A stretch of DNA of 64,000 nucleotides from Anoplolepis gracilipes (GCF_047496725.1 NC_132979.1:11697001-11761000), one strand, 5' to 3'. Shown: positions 43,010 through 54,119, numbered from the stretch's first letter. Program-made: numbers and translations. The notes: generated from the letters alone by a model not told the origin.

Positions 43010-44205
43010 TCATGTAATTTTACGTACTACATTCGTTAGAGGATTGTATTCGACAACGCGATCATGCAAAATGAGACAATAAGCGGTAGTGTTTGCCGGC
43101 ACATTTTCCTTACAATCAAATTCTATTCTTACGTCTACGGTAGCATTTTTCACCGATTCGTTTTGTCGAGAACAATCGATGATTATAAACGGACCGTAAA
43201 GTAGAAACAGTGAGACGGTGAGGCTCGGTTCGAGGTACTCGTATCCGTAATAGTTTTTGCAGAAACGCGCGTACGTGTCGTATAGAATCGACCATCTGTT
43301 TTTATCGAAAGATTCATGTCATCGTACGGATAACATTCCGAGTTCAGATAAAGTTTCACGTTTGTTAATTTGCAGTCGTCGAATTTACTCATATCCTCGA
43401 GCATAACATTCTTCCGACCTGTCTGCAGAGCAAAGATAACGTATCGTGGTTTCTCCAGCTGAGTCGCGGTCTTAATGGCCCACGAATGCTTGGTTGTACG
43501 CTGCAACAGCAGAAACTCGTACAGATCCCATCGAGCGAAAACCCATGCTGAGGTAGCGTCCGCTTTCCAGAGCGCGCAGCATAGACAGCTTCTTAATTTC
43601 ACTCAACAGCACATGTGGCATTCGCCATTGTATCTTGAATATGTTGATCACAGGCTCCACCGCCGAAGCTCTAACCAGACAATTGTTGTCATTGCGCGAT
43701 CGTATTAAGATCAACTCGTGACGAGCGTTAATTACTATGCGTCTGTAATCCTCGCAAAATCCCAATAACATGTAGAGCGGTACGCAAAAATTAAAGTGTC
43801 CATTCATAGTAGTTGGATCACTCCAGCCAGCATTTCTTATAATCACGCTTCTGTCGGATGATATTGTTACATAGTTTTTGAGCATACTTGTTATTCCCAC
43901 GTTTCTGTTGCGATCAATCTCCACGCCATTGAGTTCGTATCGAATCTCGTCAAACATGAATGCTACGCAATTATTTTGCAGTACACATTAGATCCGTCAG
44001 TTGGATTGTTTATCTTCAATTCTCCCTCGATGTATAAGAAACTCTCGTACGGCAATGTATACAGATCCTGTTGTTGTATGGGTATTCTTATCTCGTCACT
44101 GTGTCCGAACGTTGTGTTGGCGAATGGGTTGTATGCGTGAGTCTCAATCTTGACAATGCGATCGTCAAAGATCGGTTCGTCCGCGATGTTGAGAATGTCA
44201 GTCAT
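43010..44205 (-). pseudogene. Major capsid protein (double jelly roll), P2; frameshifted
   Basis: Starts MTDILNIADEPIFDDRIVKI; landmarks: FGHSDEIRIPIQQQDLYTLP, FMFDEIRYELNGVEIDRNRN, INARHELILIRSRNDNNC, FDDCKLTNVKLYLNSECYPY, and a C-terminal segment ending at the TGA near 43010. Frameshifts near 43960, 43530 and 43265 break it. Homologue of nucleocytoplasmic-virus-type double-jelly-roll capsids and the functional counterpart of the P1 gene at 18358, with little visible identity to it. Confidence 0.8.
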
Positions 44206-44208
44206 CGT

Positions 44209-44385
44209 TCAAATGTTTCGCACCGCGAATCCCAAAGATTGTAAAAACGCAACGTTTGATGCGTTTAATTTCTTTTTCTTAGTGCAAGATGATTGCGTAT
44301 TAGCAAATCTCGATGTTGTTGTTGTTGTCGCGGGCGTCGTAAAAATTGTGTCTCTCACGTCTTTCGATCCGTTCAGCACGAGCAT
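44209..44385 (-). CDS. 58-aa small ORF in the P2 capsid operon
   Basis: ATG at 44385, TGA at 44209, ending 3 bp before the capsid ATG (44205) and starting close to the penton stop. Basic and Thr-rich centre (TPATTTTTSRFANTQSSC), then NASNVAFLQSLGFAV. Tight packing and an intact frame support a real gene. Function unknown. Confidence 0.5.
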   Translation of the reverse strand: MLVLNGSKDVRDTIFTTPATTTTTSRFANTQSSCTKKKKLNASNVAFLQSLGFAVRNI

Positions 44386-44391
44386 CACACG

Positions 44392-45156
44392 CTAGTTTTG
44401 CCGCCGTCGTACATGCACTCTAATGGTGATCTCTTCTCTTCGAAAATCGAGTAATCGTCCTTCCTGATCGACAACGCGTAACGTTAAATCTGTAATGCTC
44501 CGTACGATGATCGGTAAGTAAATGATGTGCGCCGGTGTTTCCGATATCTTATATCCTGGTGGTACCCTCGGTGAAAATTCATGTATCGTATGAACGAGTT
44601 TACCGTTGTTGTACGCACCTGCGGTGACATTACATTCGACGCGGATAATGTTCACGTTGATAATGTTAATCGGCACGTCCGACTCGTACCATTTTCGCGA
44701 CTGCAGTGTACGGTTCGAGAATTCTAGCAGCGATCCAATGTTGTTAGGCTTGCTAAAATTTATTCTGTAGGCGCATTTGATCTCGCTCCTCATCGTATTG
44801 TAATTAGCGCGGAGCACTATCGGCCATTCTCCAGCCTCAAAGTCATCGTCGTCAGTTTGTTTTTTATCACCATCACGAACTGTGTGTTACGAACGTTTTC
44901 GTGAAATTGTTTTTTTCAAAAATTCATGTATCGCTTGCAGCTCGTACGATCTCTCGGGAATCGTAATTTCCGCATCGTCTTTGCCAAAGTAAAATTTATT
45001 ATTCGAGGAATTTACGTTCGATATCGTGTGATAACTCTCAAAATCCGCTAGACCGAGTTCGTATTCACCATCGCTTAAATCTACGGTGGGCGAGTAATTT
45101 GCCACGAGAACGCTGCTCTTCCCAGTCAGCGTGAATGTCATAGACATGTTGACCAA
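44392..45156 (-). pseudogene. Penton / minor capsid protein (single jelly roll), P2; one stop
   Basis: One frame of 255 codons from ATG 45156 to 44392, interrupted by a single TAA at 44887-44889. N-terminus MSMTFTLTGKSSVLVANYSP and DGEYELGLADFESYHTISNV; later NYNTMRSEIKCAYRINFSK and FSPRVPPGYKISETPAHIIY. The strand-rich profile and position before the major capsid fit the Polinton penton. Adjacent protease ends 21 bp upstream. Confidence 0.8.
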
Positions 45157-45176
45157 ACTGTTTAACGAATACTAAA

Positions 45177-45566
45177 TTAAATAGCGCAATGTATGTCTTT
45201 AAATTCGCGTGCATCGACCGCTCGGAGAAACTGCAAGCACAATTGTCCGCAGATGCTTTGATTATAAGTTTGATAGGATGTATGATTATAATCTATTTTT
45301 GACACATTTAAATATCGTCTCAATTTATTTGGCGGGCGAAGATTGCCAAAACTGTCAAAATATATAGCGCGATTCCCTCTCTTTGCATACGCTACCCAGT
45401 GAGTACCCGAGCCTTTAGCGTTATCCAAATTTATGATGCCGCTCTCGTTTTGATATATACCGCCGATCGGTAATGAGTCACGCATAAAAACACCTCTAAA
45501 ATACGGAATGCGCATACGTTTTGCTAGTTGCAGCAGTTGTACGTTGGTAGTTGCACCCTCTGGCAT
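45177..45566 (-). CDS. Adenain-like cysteine protease, P2, intact
   Basis: 129 aa from ATG 45566, which follows the previous gene's TAA by 2 bp; longer upstream reading is an out-of-frame shadow of the PLA2 gene. Catalytic His in GTHWVAYAKR, Asp in IYFDSFGNLRPP and Gln-Cys in SICGQLCLQF are all present. Residues SLPIGGIYQNESGIINLD form the start of the fold. Would mature virion proteins. It is intact while the neighbours are broken. Confidence 0.85.
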   Translation of the reverse strand: MPEGATTNVQLLQLAKRMRIPYFRGVFMRDSLPIGGIYQNESGIINLDNAKGSGTHWVAYAKRGNRAIYFDSFGNLRPPNKLRRYLNVSKIDYNHTSYQTYNQSICGQLCLQFLRAVDAREFKDIHCAI

Positions 45567-45568
45567 TT

Positions 45569-46219
45569 TTAGTGTCTCTTTGACGTTTTTTTTTTTTTCT
45601 TCTTTCTCATTGAGACTCCTTGTCCGTATTTGTATGGCGCGAGATACAATCCGCGACCTTCCATGGCGCGACTGTGACGTAGCATCTCTTGAAACTGACG
45701 TTGCGTAGCTTTTCCGTCGTTTACCATCTTTGCTACACCAGCCGCTCCACCAATCAGAGATCCGAGAGCACCCAACACTGGTAGAATCGGTAATACGCCC
45801 CCACGTTTTGCTACCGGAAGTATTCGTTTTTTCGTAATCTTTTTCTTCGTCGACGACTTTTTCATCCCCATACCCATTTTCGTCTTTGCTTTCATGGCCG
45901 TCCAAACGGCCGTGGCGGCTGCTCTTTCGCCAAAATTCGAATCTTTCGCGGTAATACGTTCTCACGCCCTCGCAGCTAGTATACGATCCGCTACGTGTCG
46001 TTCGCCGAGGTCGTTGCTTCGCGAGTAAGCTAAATCGTGTTCACGACACGCGACGTCCAATGGGTTGATGCCTCGATCGCCTCTAGCCAATCGTTCTTGT
46101 AAACGAGTTCCCGGTCCGCAAAACTGATATCCAGGAATATGTAATTCGATAGGGAGTGCGTTTATCGCGCGATTCAACAGACCACAGCCTCTTACAGTTT
46201 TCGCTGACATTCGTAACAA
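45569..46219 (-). pseudogene. PLA2-domain minor capsid protein with glycine-rich hydrophobic segment, P2; one stop
   Basis: One frame of 217 codons interrupted by a TGA at 45962-45964. The first part carries a parvovirus-VP1-type phospholipase A2 domain: calcium loop YQFCGPGTRL and catalytic DVACREHDLAYS with the His-Asp pair. After the stop the frame continues with a basic stretch, then ILPVAKRGGVLPILPVLGAL and a glycine/alanine-rich membrane-type segment, ending GLYLAPYKYGQG and a lysine run. In viruses this domain breaches endosomal membranes. Start Met 46219 or 46210; overlaps the previous ORF's end by 28 bp. Confidence 0.8.
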
Positions 46220-46458
46220 TCTTTTATCATCGGCGCTGGACCGTCAATGTGCGTTCGTTGCCGCGGTCGATTGTAATGTTCGAAACAGCGACGATAGGTC
46301 TGAACCTCCGAATCCGCTTTTATGTATTCCAGAAGTTTGTCCCACACACGTTCCACGTAACGGCCAAACTGTTTCAATAAAATAATCTTCGGTATATATT
46401 GCAACTGTTCTGAGGTAAGGTTGAGAATATCACAGTCATCCGACAGTGAAAGAAACAT
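46192..46458 (-). CDS. 88-aa P2 protein, first gene of the capsid module
   Basis: MFLSLSDDCDILNLTSEQLQ start; ends CYECQRKL, with a CxxC. Helical, F-box-like opening (LLKQFGRYVERVWDKL) is only suggestive. Intact, 100 bp from the divergent ATPase start. Function unknown. Confidence 0.55.
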   Translation of the reverse strand: MFLSLSDDCDILNLTSEQLQYIPKIILLKQFGRYVERVWDKLLEYIKADSEVQTYRRCFEHYNRPRQRTHIDGPAPMIKDCYECQRKL

Positions 46459-46493
46459 GTTTGATACTGAGCGGTTTCGATTTGATGCGCATC

Positions 46494-46501
46494 TATAAAT
46501 A
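46494..46501 (+). promoter_or_regulatory. TATA box TATAAATA between divergent P2 modules
   Basis: Lies 57 bp before the ATPase ATG (46559) in the 100-bp gap between the leftward and rightward modules. The reverse strand reads TATTTATA, so it could serve both directions. Confidence 0.55.
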
Positions 46502-46558
46502 GGCTCTCCTCACCCTCCTCCTTCTCAGAAAGTATCGTTAAGTCTGATTAGACAAGTC

Positions 46559-47246
46559 ATGCGATTCGTGATACAACCAACGGTAATTAAAGTAACAAAT
46601 TTTGACAATAGGCTAATGCCTGAAAAAGAAATACACAAACATGGAAAAATGTTATCGAATACAATACGCGGTCTCATTTGCGGCCCTTCGAATTGGTAAA
46701 ACTAACTTGTTGATAAGCTTGATAGAAAGTCCAAACGGCATACGCTTTGAAAATTTATACATATATTCAAAATCGCTTCAACAACCAAAATATCAATATT
46801 TGGAAAATTTACTATCATCGATAGATGAAATTGGTTACTTTACGTTCTCTAATAACAACGATGTCATTCCATCGAGAGAGGCGCTTCCGAATTCGGTTTT
46901 TATCTTTGATGACGTGGCATGTGACAAGCAAGATACGATAAGAGAGTACTTCTCAATGGGTCGACACTCAAGCGTCGATTGTTTCTATCTCTGTCAAACG
47001 TATGCCAAGATACCCAAGCATCTTATACGCGACAATGCTAATCTGTTGATTTTATTTAAACAAGACGGTACAAACTTGCGACATGTGTACAACGATCATG
47101 TAAATACTGACATGTCGTACGATAATTTTAGCGCGTTATGTCAAAAATGTTGGCAGCACAAGTATGGATTTCTAGTAATTGACAAAGACAGTTCAATGAG
47201 CAATGGACGTTACAGAAGAGGTTTTAATGAATTTGCGGTACCGTAA
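46559..47246 (+). pseudogene. A32/FtsK-like packaging ATPase, P2; frameshift in Walker A
   Basis: Start ATG at 46559 (MRFVIQPTVIKVTNF). The Walker A loop is at 46684-46703: GPSN reads in the first frame and GKTNLL in the next, separated by a 2-base loss. Downstream is open: Walker B SVFIFDDVACD (near 46900), sensor YLCQTYAKIPKHLIRDNANL, LILFKQDGTNLRHVYNDHV. One small deletion in the nucleotide-binding loop is the only visible lesion. Confidence 0.88.
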
Positions 47247-47297
47247 AATGATCAGTTGCTATCGAAACATTGACAGAGCAACGTCTACATAAAAAAC

Positions 47298-48392
47298 ATG
47301 AGTGATAACAGTGATCGTGAAAAGATTGCGCGAAAAATTGTACAGACGAGCGAGTCAATTCGCAAAAAATATCGCGCGTTAAAAACTGGTAAAATTGAGG
47401 AAGATGTAGCGTTGGAGAAACAGTTTAAACCGATTAGCGAGCCTCTAAAACAGCTTGTTCAAAATACCATCGATGTAGAATCCGACGTATCGAAAATCGA
47501 GCCGTTCGATATACTCGAAAAAGACCATGTGGAAAAGAAAATTATTAAAGTTAAAAAACGACCAAGAATCTCATATAATGATTTGAGCTCAAAGCAAAAA
47601 CGATTAAACGTCTCATTAAATGATTTGCCGATAACTTCTACACCTAATCAAAGACGAACGATACCGGACACATCTACTCAGATAGAAATTGCGCAACCGC
47701 GTCAATTATCGTACGAGCAACCACCCGTCGACGAAATTTTTGAAACCACACCCGATTCGTTGGTTACGACGGTACAACGTGAATTGCAAACGTCCGCAGG
47801 TGTAAACATATTTCGAGAGCATTTAGGTCCACTCGGACAAAAATATATATTAACTGTTATGAATCAAGATAAAGATAAAGCTATGGATTATGTGTACGGC
47901 ATTAAGTTTTCTAACGATGGAATAATGCTCGGTGATAAACATTTTGACGTAGACAAAAATGATAATATAATTATCAATGAAGTAAAATATACGGGAACGC
48001 CTGGTCTCTATGAATTAATTTTCAAAAAAATCCCCGACGATGAAATATATACCGAAGATGATTTGCTTAAATATAAAAGTATATTATTAGCGACGAATGC
48101 GCATAAACGTGGGAACAAAGCACATAATCCAGTATTAGGGACTAAAGGATATAAGTATAAAAATGTAATTGCGCCGTTATTGTCTAGCAGAAAAGCTGGA
48201 AAGGGTATACTACCGCGCGCTATGACTCTAAACGACAATAAGATCGACTACGTGCATTGGAACGATCCAAACGAGTTGGTAGATCGTCTGCGATTACTGG
48301 ATGCTTCGCGTCGAGCCGGTAACAATGCTCACGACAATGAAATCATGTCGATTATCGAAGAACTTCGCGAAGATGGTCTTATTATAAATTGA
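47298..48392 (+). CDS. Conserved Polinton protein of unknown function (P2), 364 aa, intact
   Basis: N-terminus helical and charged (KIARKIVQTSESIRKKYRAL), a proline/threonine linker (residues 105-150), then a compact domain from about 165: GPLGQKYILTVMNQDKDKAM, GIKFSNDGIMLGDKHFDVDK, TGTPGLYELIFKKIPDDEIY, YKSILLATNAHKRG, and a C-terminal VHWNDPNELVDRLRLLDASR. The middle matches the pattern of the P1 gene at 14710 (strand, TIDG-type turn, G-S/T-x-x-D/E-LI). Same position before the integrase. Intact; possibly a structural or DNA-bound protein, but unproven. Confidence 0.7.
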   Translation: MSDNSDREKIARKIVQTSESIRKKYRALKTGKIEEDVALEKQFKPISEPLKQLVQNTIDVESDVSKIEPFDILEKDHVEKKIIKVKKRPRISYNDLSSKQKRLNVSLNDLPITSTPNQRRTIPDTSTQIEIAQPRQLSYEQPPVDEIFETTPDSLVTTVQRELQTSAGVNIFREHLGPLGQKYILTVMNQDKDKAMDYVYGIKFSNDGIMLGDKHFDVDKNDNIIINEVKYTGTPGLYELIFKKIPDDEIYTEDDLLKYKSILLATNAHKRGNKAHNPVLGTKGYKYKNVIAPLLSSRKAGKGILPRAMTLNDNKIDYVHWNDPNELVDRLRLLDASRRAGNNAHDNEIMSIIEELREDGLIIN

Positions 48393-48458
48393 ATGATGTA
48401 TCGACAAAACTAATCAGTCGATCAGCGTCGCGTGACACTTTACGAAGCGTCGGAAAAA

Positions 48459-48830
48459 ATGCCTATCAACAAATTTGGCTTATTCGATTCAAGAAATGAT
48501 GCAACCAGTACAAACGGCTCTTGGGATAGATTGGTAAAAAGTTATGTGCACGAAAACGCTCTGTGTCGCATCGTTACAGACTTCGATGCGAGGTCGCGTA
48601 AGATTCGTCGTGTAGCGCAACCTGAGGCTGACACCGATGCCGTCAACAAATTGTACGTACAGTCTTGCGTTAAAAGATTAATGAATCGACAGAAAGAATC
48701 AGACGAAAAGCTTACTTCGCTTGAGAAGGACGTGCGAGCATTACAGATTGCGCTAAACAAACTTCAACGCGCGGCTAACGCTAACTCAGAGACAGTTATC
48801 AACCTGAATGAGTATCAGTGGACGGGTTAG
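48459..48830 (+). CDS. Fibre-like coiled-coil protein, P2
   Basis: 123 codons from ATG 48459. Residues about 40-65, RKIRRVAQPEADTDAVNKLY, match the short repeat of phage tail fibres and collar proteins (I-x-x-V-x-x-P-x-x-x-x-DAVNK-x-Y), which marks the trimer turn. It is followed by a long predicted coiled coil (DEKLTSLEKDVRALQIALNK). A trimeric spike or fibre on the penton vertices is a reasonable inference. Intact. Confidence 0.5.
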   Translation: MPINKFGLFDSRNDATSTNGSWDRLVKSYVHENALCRIVTDFDARSRKIRRVAQPEADTDAVNKLYVQSCVKRLMNRQKESDEKLTSLEKDVRALQIALNKLQRAANANSETVINLNEYQWTG

Positions 48831-49240
48831 GAGCGGCTATCGAACGGTTATTGAACAGCTACGAAGGATTATCGAACGGCTGCGAACAATTATCGAACCG
48901 CTACGAAGAATTACCGAACTGCTATCTGACTAAAATGAGTGGCAGTGGTAGTGAACGACCTAGCAGCAGCAGCAACAACAGCCTCGAACGAGGCTATGAG
49001 CATCTCAAGGAGGGCTGCGAACGAGGCTACAAACACGTTCTTCACGGCTACACGGCAAGGTTACAAACAATTCAAGAATTCCTACGATCGTTCAAAAGAC
49101 GTCTGTGAACGAGGCTACGAACGGGTTAAAAGCGGCTACGAACGAGTCAAAAACGACTGTGAAAAAGGTTGCGAACGGGTCAAGAACGATTTTCAAATAG
49201 GTGAAGGACGGCGGTGAACAACGCAAGAACGGATTAAGAA
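48831..49240 (+). repeat. Short-period coding repeat, GYERVK-type
   Basis: Units of 24-36 nt around CGAACGGCTACGAA and CGAACGAGGCTACGAACGGG encode peptides such as CERGYERVKSGYERVKNDCE. Frames 48933-49108 and 48939-49217 are both open. It starts over the end of the fibre-like gene, so it may encode a repetitive shaft, now frame-slipped. Which frame was used is unclear. Confidence 0.5.
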
Positions 49241-49313
49241 CGGGTCAGAAAACGTGAAAAAACATAGAAAAAACGGAACTTAAAGAACGGTTATTAAAGG
49301 ACGATAAACGCAA

Positions 49314-50296
49314 ATGAGTGATAAAAAAGCAAACAACAAACAACCATCGAGAAAAACTGACAAAACAAAGAATCAACATAGTTTGGAGAGACGGCAGTTG
49401 GTAAACGAACTGCACGCGCCAGCGAGAAAAAATTTTCCCCGAAGACACGTCATAGTGCGGGGATACGATGATCTGTGACAAGCCGACATCGTCGAGATGC
49501 GTCCGTCTGCTCGAGTCAACAAGGGATACAATTACATACTCACTGTTATCGATGTGTTGAGCAAGTATGCGTGGGTCGTACCGCTCAAGAGTAAAGGTGG
49601 AAGCGAGACGGCCGATGCGATTGCAGAGATAATTCGAGACGATGCGAGATGCCCGAAAAATTTTCAAACCGATCAAAGAAAAGAATTTTACAATGCAAAT
49701 GTACAAAACCTCATGAAAAAACACAATATTAATCATTATTCGATATATTCCGTCATGAAAGCCTCGAACGCTTCAATCGTACTTTGAAGAATAAAATGTG
49801 GAAAATGTTTACGCTCAATAGAAACTACAAGTGGATCGACGAACTATCGAGACTCGTTGAAGAGTACAACACGCAAAAACATCGCACTATCGGTATGAGA
49901 CCTATCGATGTTACTCCAGCCGTCGCGGAGAAACTTTTAAATACGGTGTACAGCAACGTAAAGATTGCGGTGCCGGCGAAATTTAAAATAGGCGATTCGG
50001 TGCGCGTGAGTAAATTCAAGACTTTATTCGAAAAAGGCTACACACCAAATTGGACCACCGAAGTGTTTGAAATTGTTAAGATACAGAAAACTAATCCCGT
50101 GACATATATATTAAAAGATTCGCGCGGAAATCCCGTCGCCGGTGGATTTTACGAATACGAACTACAACGCGTTGCTAATCCCGATATATATCTTGTGGAA
50201 AAGATATTGAGCAAGAGGGGGGATGAAGTTTTTGTGAAATGGTTGGGATTCGATAGTTCACGGAATTCTTGGATACATAAAAATAATGTATTGTAA
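49314..50296 (+). pseudogene. Retroviral-type integrase with chromodomain (P2), broken
   Basis: ATG 49314 (MSDKKANNKQPSRKTDKTKN). A TGA at 49479-49481 precedes the first catalytic Asp in ADIVEMRP; second Asp in NFQTDQRKEFYN (near 49670); a frameshift near 49765 lies immediately before the third catalytic position, ERFNRTLKNKMWKMF. Then an SH3-like domain (IGDSVRVSKFKTLFEKGYTP) and a chromodomain (YLVEKILSKRGDEVFVKWLG). Otherwise well preserved. Confidence 0.9.
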
Positions 50297-50372
50297 AAAT
50301 ATAACAAATATTATATAAAGTTTACATATATATAAATATATATAATATTCAAATATATACACTTTTTTCTTT

Positions 50373-53300
50373 TTACAACGGTATTCTGTAATGCCCCCAT
50401 GGTAGCGTATCGATACTTTTAGGTATTATATACCGTTTATCATCGTGTGGACTTAGAGCAATTTTTTCTGCCGCATGGTATATACTTTATGCATTTTTGA
50501 TCTTATACACGATTGACTACGCGTTATTTCAATCTCTTCGTTCAAACACCGCGTGTAATCGTCAAACGTTATCGTTCTCGCAACAACGTTACTCTTGACG
50601 CCTTTTACCTTTTTCGTATCCTTCTTATCATCCACGCGCAACGCATACATTTTTGCTCTAAGCCCGACAAATTCAGTCATTATGGTACTGTTGTTTTCAT
50701 CCTTCAAGACCCGGTACCTTTTTATTCACGAGCGATATACCGTACGCATTGTCTATCGCATAGTCGCTCGTGTCGAACTTGCCGATGTCGCGCTTCATAT
50801 TCTTGTACACGTCTTTGCACTCAATGTGATATATGAGACTATCCGTGTCAGTGTACATGATTTTACATTTTTCTTTATACATTGGAATCATGTAATCGTG
50901 ATGAAATTCATACAAACACATCTTGGATACATCAAGTATACACATACCTACATAGATTGGTTTGTAAAACTTCACCTCGAGTCTACGCAATTCCACAGCG
51001 ATTAAATTTTCCGAAAAAAACGCTCCTGCCATGAAAATTTGCTTTTGCGATCATTGCCTCTGCGCCGTACCTATCGTCCCATTTTGTTATAAGTTTAATA
51101 TCTACGCGATTGCGCACATTTTCCATCGTTTTGCCGAAAACTGCGTTATTCATTAATTTGTATAAATTCTTTTCAAAATCATTTTTCTCCATTGTTCTAA
51201 ATTGCGTGTTTAATTCAATATATGTACGTAACCATGGAGATTGCGCGAATTGTAATATGCGATGAATTTTTGTAACGTGAAGACCATGTCGCGTACATTG
51301 CTGCAGATTGCGGTAGTGTATTACGTATCGTTTCTTATCGTATAAGGTTGCGAGCAACTTGTTCTCTCTCTTGCCGGGTGGCTTGTCACGCGTCAGACAA
51401 AACGGTAAGTCAGTAAGCGCGTCGTAAAGATGTTGCGGGTACTCGAGATTGACTTCGAGGATATAGCCTGTAGGCGAATCGGACGCGATCGATGATAGAT
51501 CAAAATTGCATATATTGTCGACCCATTGAAAACTAGCGTAAGGCAAAGGTTAACACATTGCCCATCCGTATAAATTATTTACATCGAAATACATTAGATA
51601 CGATGACAGTTTCAATGGGTCGTATGACTGCATGTACTTGTTATTAGCATGCGCGTATCTGTTGGAACATTGACTCAAACCACTGCGTATACCTCGTTCT
51701 ATAGACATTACCATATCGATCAGTGAGCAATTCAAACTTAATATTTGTATGCTTCAACATGGCATTCCACGTGTATCCGGGCAGAGTATAGTAATGCGCA
51801 GGATCGAGCCCGTAACTCTTGATACAATTGTCACGAAAATTTTCAAAAACATCGGCTAATAACAAGACATCGATTTTTAAATATAGATCGTTATATTCGC
51901 CTAGCGTTCTGATGGAGAATTGGTTCCAAACAGTCTCGGTGTGCGCGTAATCGCTCTCGGATACTGTGTCATCGGTCAAGGAACTGTAAAATAATTCGCG
52001 CGGAGGTAAACATGTATCGTGCAATTTATCTACACAATCGATATATTCGTACGGAAAGACACCTTTTCGCGTTAACAGATCAAAGTCTTCTACCCGCAAA
52101 TTTTGATATTCAGATTGTAAAATTTTTAATTTATCTTTACTGAGAAAAGATGCTAATTTGTTGAGACTTGTTGTGAGAAATTTAAAAGAATCGATGAAAC
52201 GTAATTTAATGTGATTTCGCGAATTGTCTTCCATAAGTTTAACATCTTTCGTAAATGAAACGTATTTTTCTTTAGTTATCGGAAGTAGATAGATTCTTCC
52301 TTCGAACGCTGTGGCTATTTCCTCGATTATAAAATGTGAATCGTAACCGGATAAATTGTGGAAAATAATTGAAATATAAAAGGATTCCTTATAATTTAGA
52401 TTGCAATTTGAATGCGCGGGACCTCTGTACCGCCCAGTGAGGTGGCAATGATCGTGTACGCGCATATCGTCTTCCACGAATGGTTTCTCACATATATGAC
52501 ATTGAGTAGCGCTGTTAAACTTTTCCAATTCTTCACGCGTTAAATTTATCATGGGAAGATTTGTAGATAAAATTGTTTTCACGCGCGTTGCTAAATTTTT
52601 TAATTCTTCAGCAAACCATGCAACGCAATTGGCTTCGTGACGAGAATGATACACGGACAACGAATTATCGTACGAGCAATGTACATAATAAGCGATACTA
52701 AACACTTGATGATGCTGGTATACATTTTTATTTGCTTCTTCTTTGTCCGTCCTTCTCAAAACACATTCCAGGTCGGCATACACGACGAAAGGAACCTGCT
52801 CCTTCCTGTTATAGTTGTTAAAAGCGAGCTACTTATATTTATCTCTCGGTAATCGAATAGCACAGTCATTCATCTTCCCGCAGTCTACAGTATGTGACTG
52901 TAGTTTCTCATTCGAATAAAAATAATGTAGACATCTATAAAAAAAATAATAATTATATATATTTTAACATCTATAAAAAATAGAAATAATAATTATATAT
53001 TTATTTTGAAAAAAATCAATTTTAAATATACATACCGATTGCAGATATATTTTTGTCCATTGTGTTTATTGAGTTGCAAACTCACGAGCCGGGATAAATT
53101 CTTGATCCACGCGAAATGTCCGATATCTTGCGCATCTTGAATGTAGAGCAAATTGGCGTGCTTGTCCCTCTTTTGCTCCGAAAGACGAATAGGAACAATA
53201 TTTTCGTTTTCGATGGTATACACATTGATTGAAATATTGTTGTTAATTTCAAACTTTTTAATTTGATTAAGAGTCACTGGAAACTCAATGTCTCAAAGAT

Positions 53301-54119
53301 TTAGCACATCCGTGTGCTAAACATATAACGCGGATACGATAATTTTCGTTCAACCCTTCTTTCAGCGGGATACATAGCAGCAGTCACTGCCCATGCAAAA
53401 CATGCATTGTCTTTGGATCGCACATTAACTATCGCTCGCTTCATCATTATCTTTCGCGGTAATATAATATGACATCCCGCACGCATAGGATTATATTTAT
53501 TTATATTTACAGTCAAATTAAGTATACGCGATAATGCCCACCCACTATCACGTTCTTGCAATTCTTCGAGAGATGCTAAAGTGGGCTCGATAACACGTTG
53601 CTTGTACCATTCGCGTAAATCAGATGTACGAAATAGTTCACAGTTTTTTGTACTTACACTTTTATTGTCGTGCTTTTCACCCGTCACAAACTCACCGTTA
53701 AACACAGTATTCACTTTCACACTGCAGTGTGTTTCGATAGTGTCTCGCACATGTTCGAGCACGATATCACTCGCGTCTTCGAGAAACTGGCGAGGTTCGA
53801 TATAATTGATATTGATTATCGCACCAGTCGATATACGGTTCTCAAACGCTGTATCAATTTCTCGCCAAAATAGTGCAGCTTGATGCGCGCTGTGTCCAGC
53901 ACCCGCGTGTACAAAACGTTTGCGCAACGCATTTTTCAGTCCTTCGAGTCGCGCGATCTTTGCGATCAACAATTGTCGATATCCGATCGATATTCGCGGT
54001 CGTTTAATTCGACTCTGCTCTTCCAACGACTTGATATATTCATCGCATCGCACCTCCCACGCAAAGTACTCCTCCACCGAATTTATCAAGGTGGATTGAT
54101 GCGTTAAAACCTGCTTCAT
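50373..54119 (-). pseudogene. polB: Family-B DNA polymerase of P2, broken, with one intron
   Basis: Reads leftwards. N-terminal region at 54119-53301 (SLEELQERDSGWALSRILNL; RAIVNVRSKDNACFAWAVTA); then 53277-53036; an intron; exonuclease motif I YADLECVL (near 52780); a CxxC...H zinc-finger-like insert CHICEKPFVEDDMRVHDHCH; Exo II FHNLSGYDSHFI; Exo III YNDLYLKIDVLLLAD (51870); motif A FDVNNLYGWAMC with a TAA right after it (51547-51549); motif B YKLMNNAVFGKTMENVR; motif C IMYTDTDSLIYH (50840). Further frameshifts near 53310, 51010 and 50470, and a stop near 52830. Unlike P1, all polymerase motifs survive. Confidence 0.92.
52935..53035 (-). other. 101-bp intron in P2 polB
   Basis: Donor GTATGT at 53035 and acceptor TTTTATAG ending at 52935 on the minus strand. 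Very AT-rich; the reading frame joins across it (ICNR before, CLHYFYSNEKLQSH after). An internal repeat of ATCTATAAAAAA near 52970 suggests the acceptor region was duplicated. Confidence 0.75.

Noticed and set aside
45567..45965. Long N-terminal extension of the P2 protease ORF
   Set aside because: It is out-of-frame reading of the PLA2 protein gene; the protease start after the TAA at 45569 gives the normal length.
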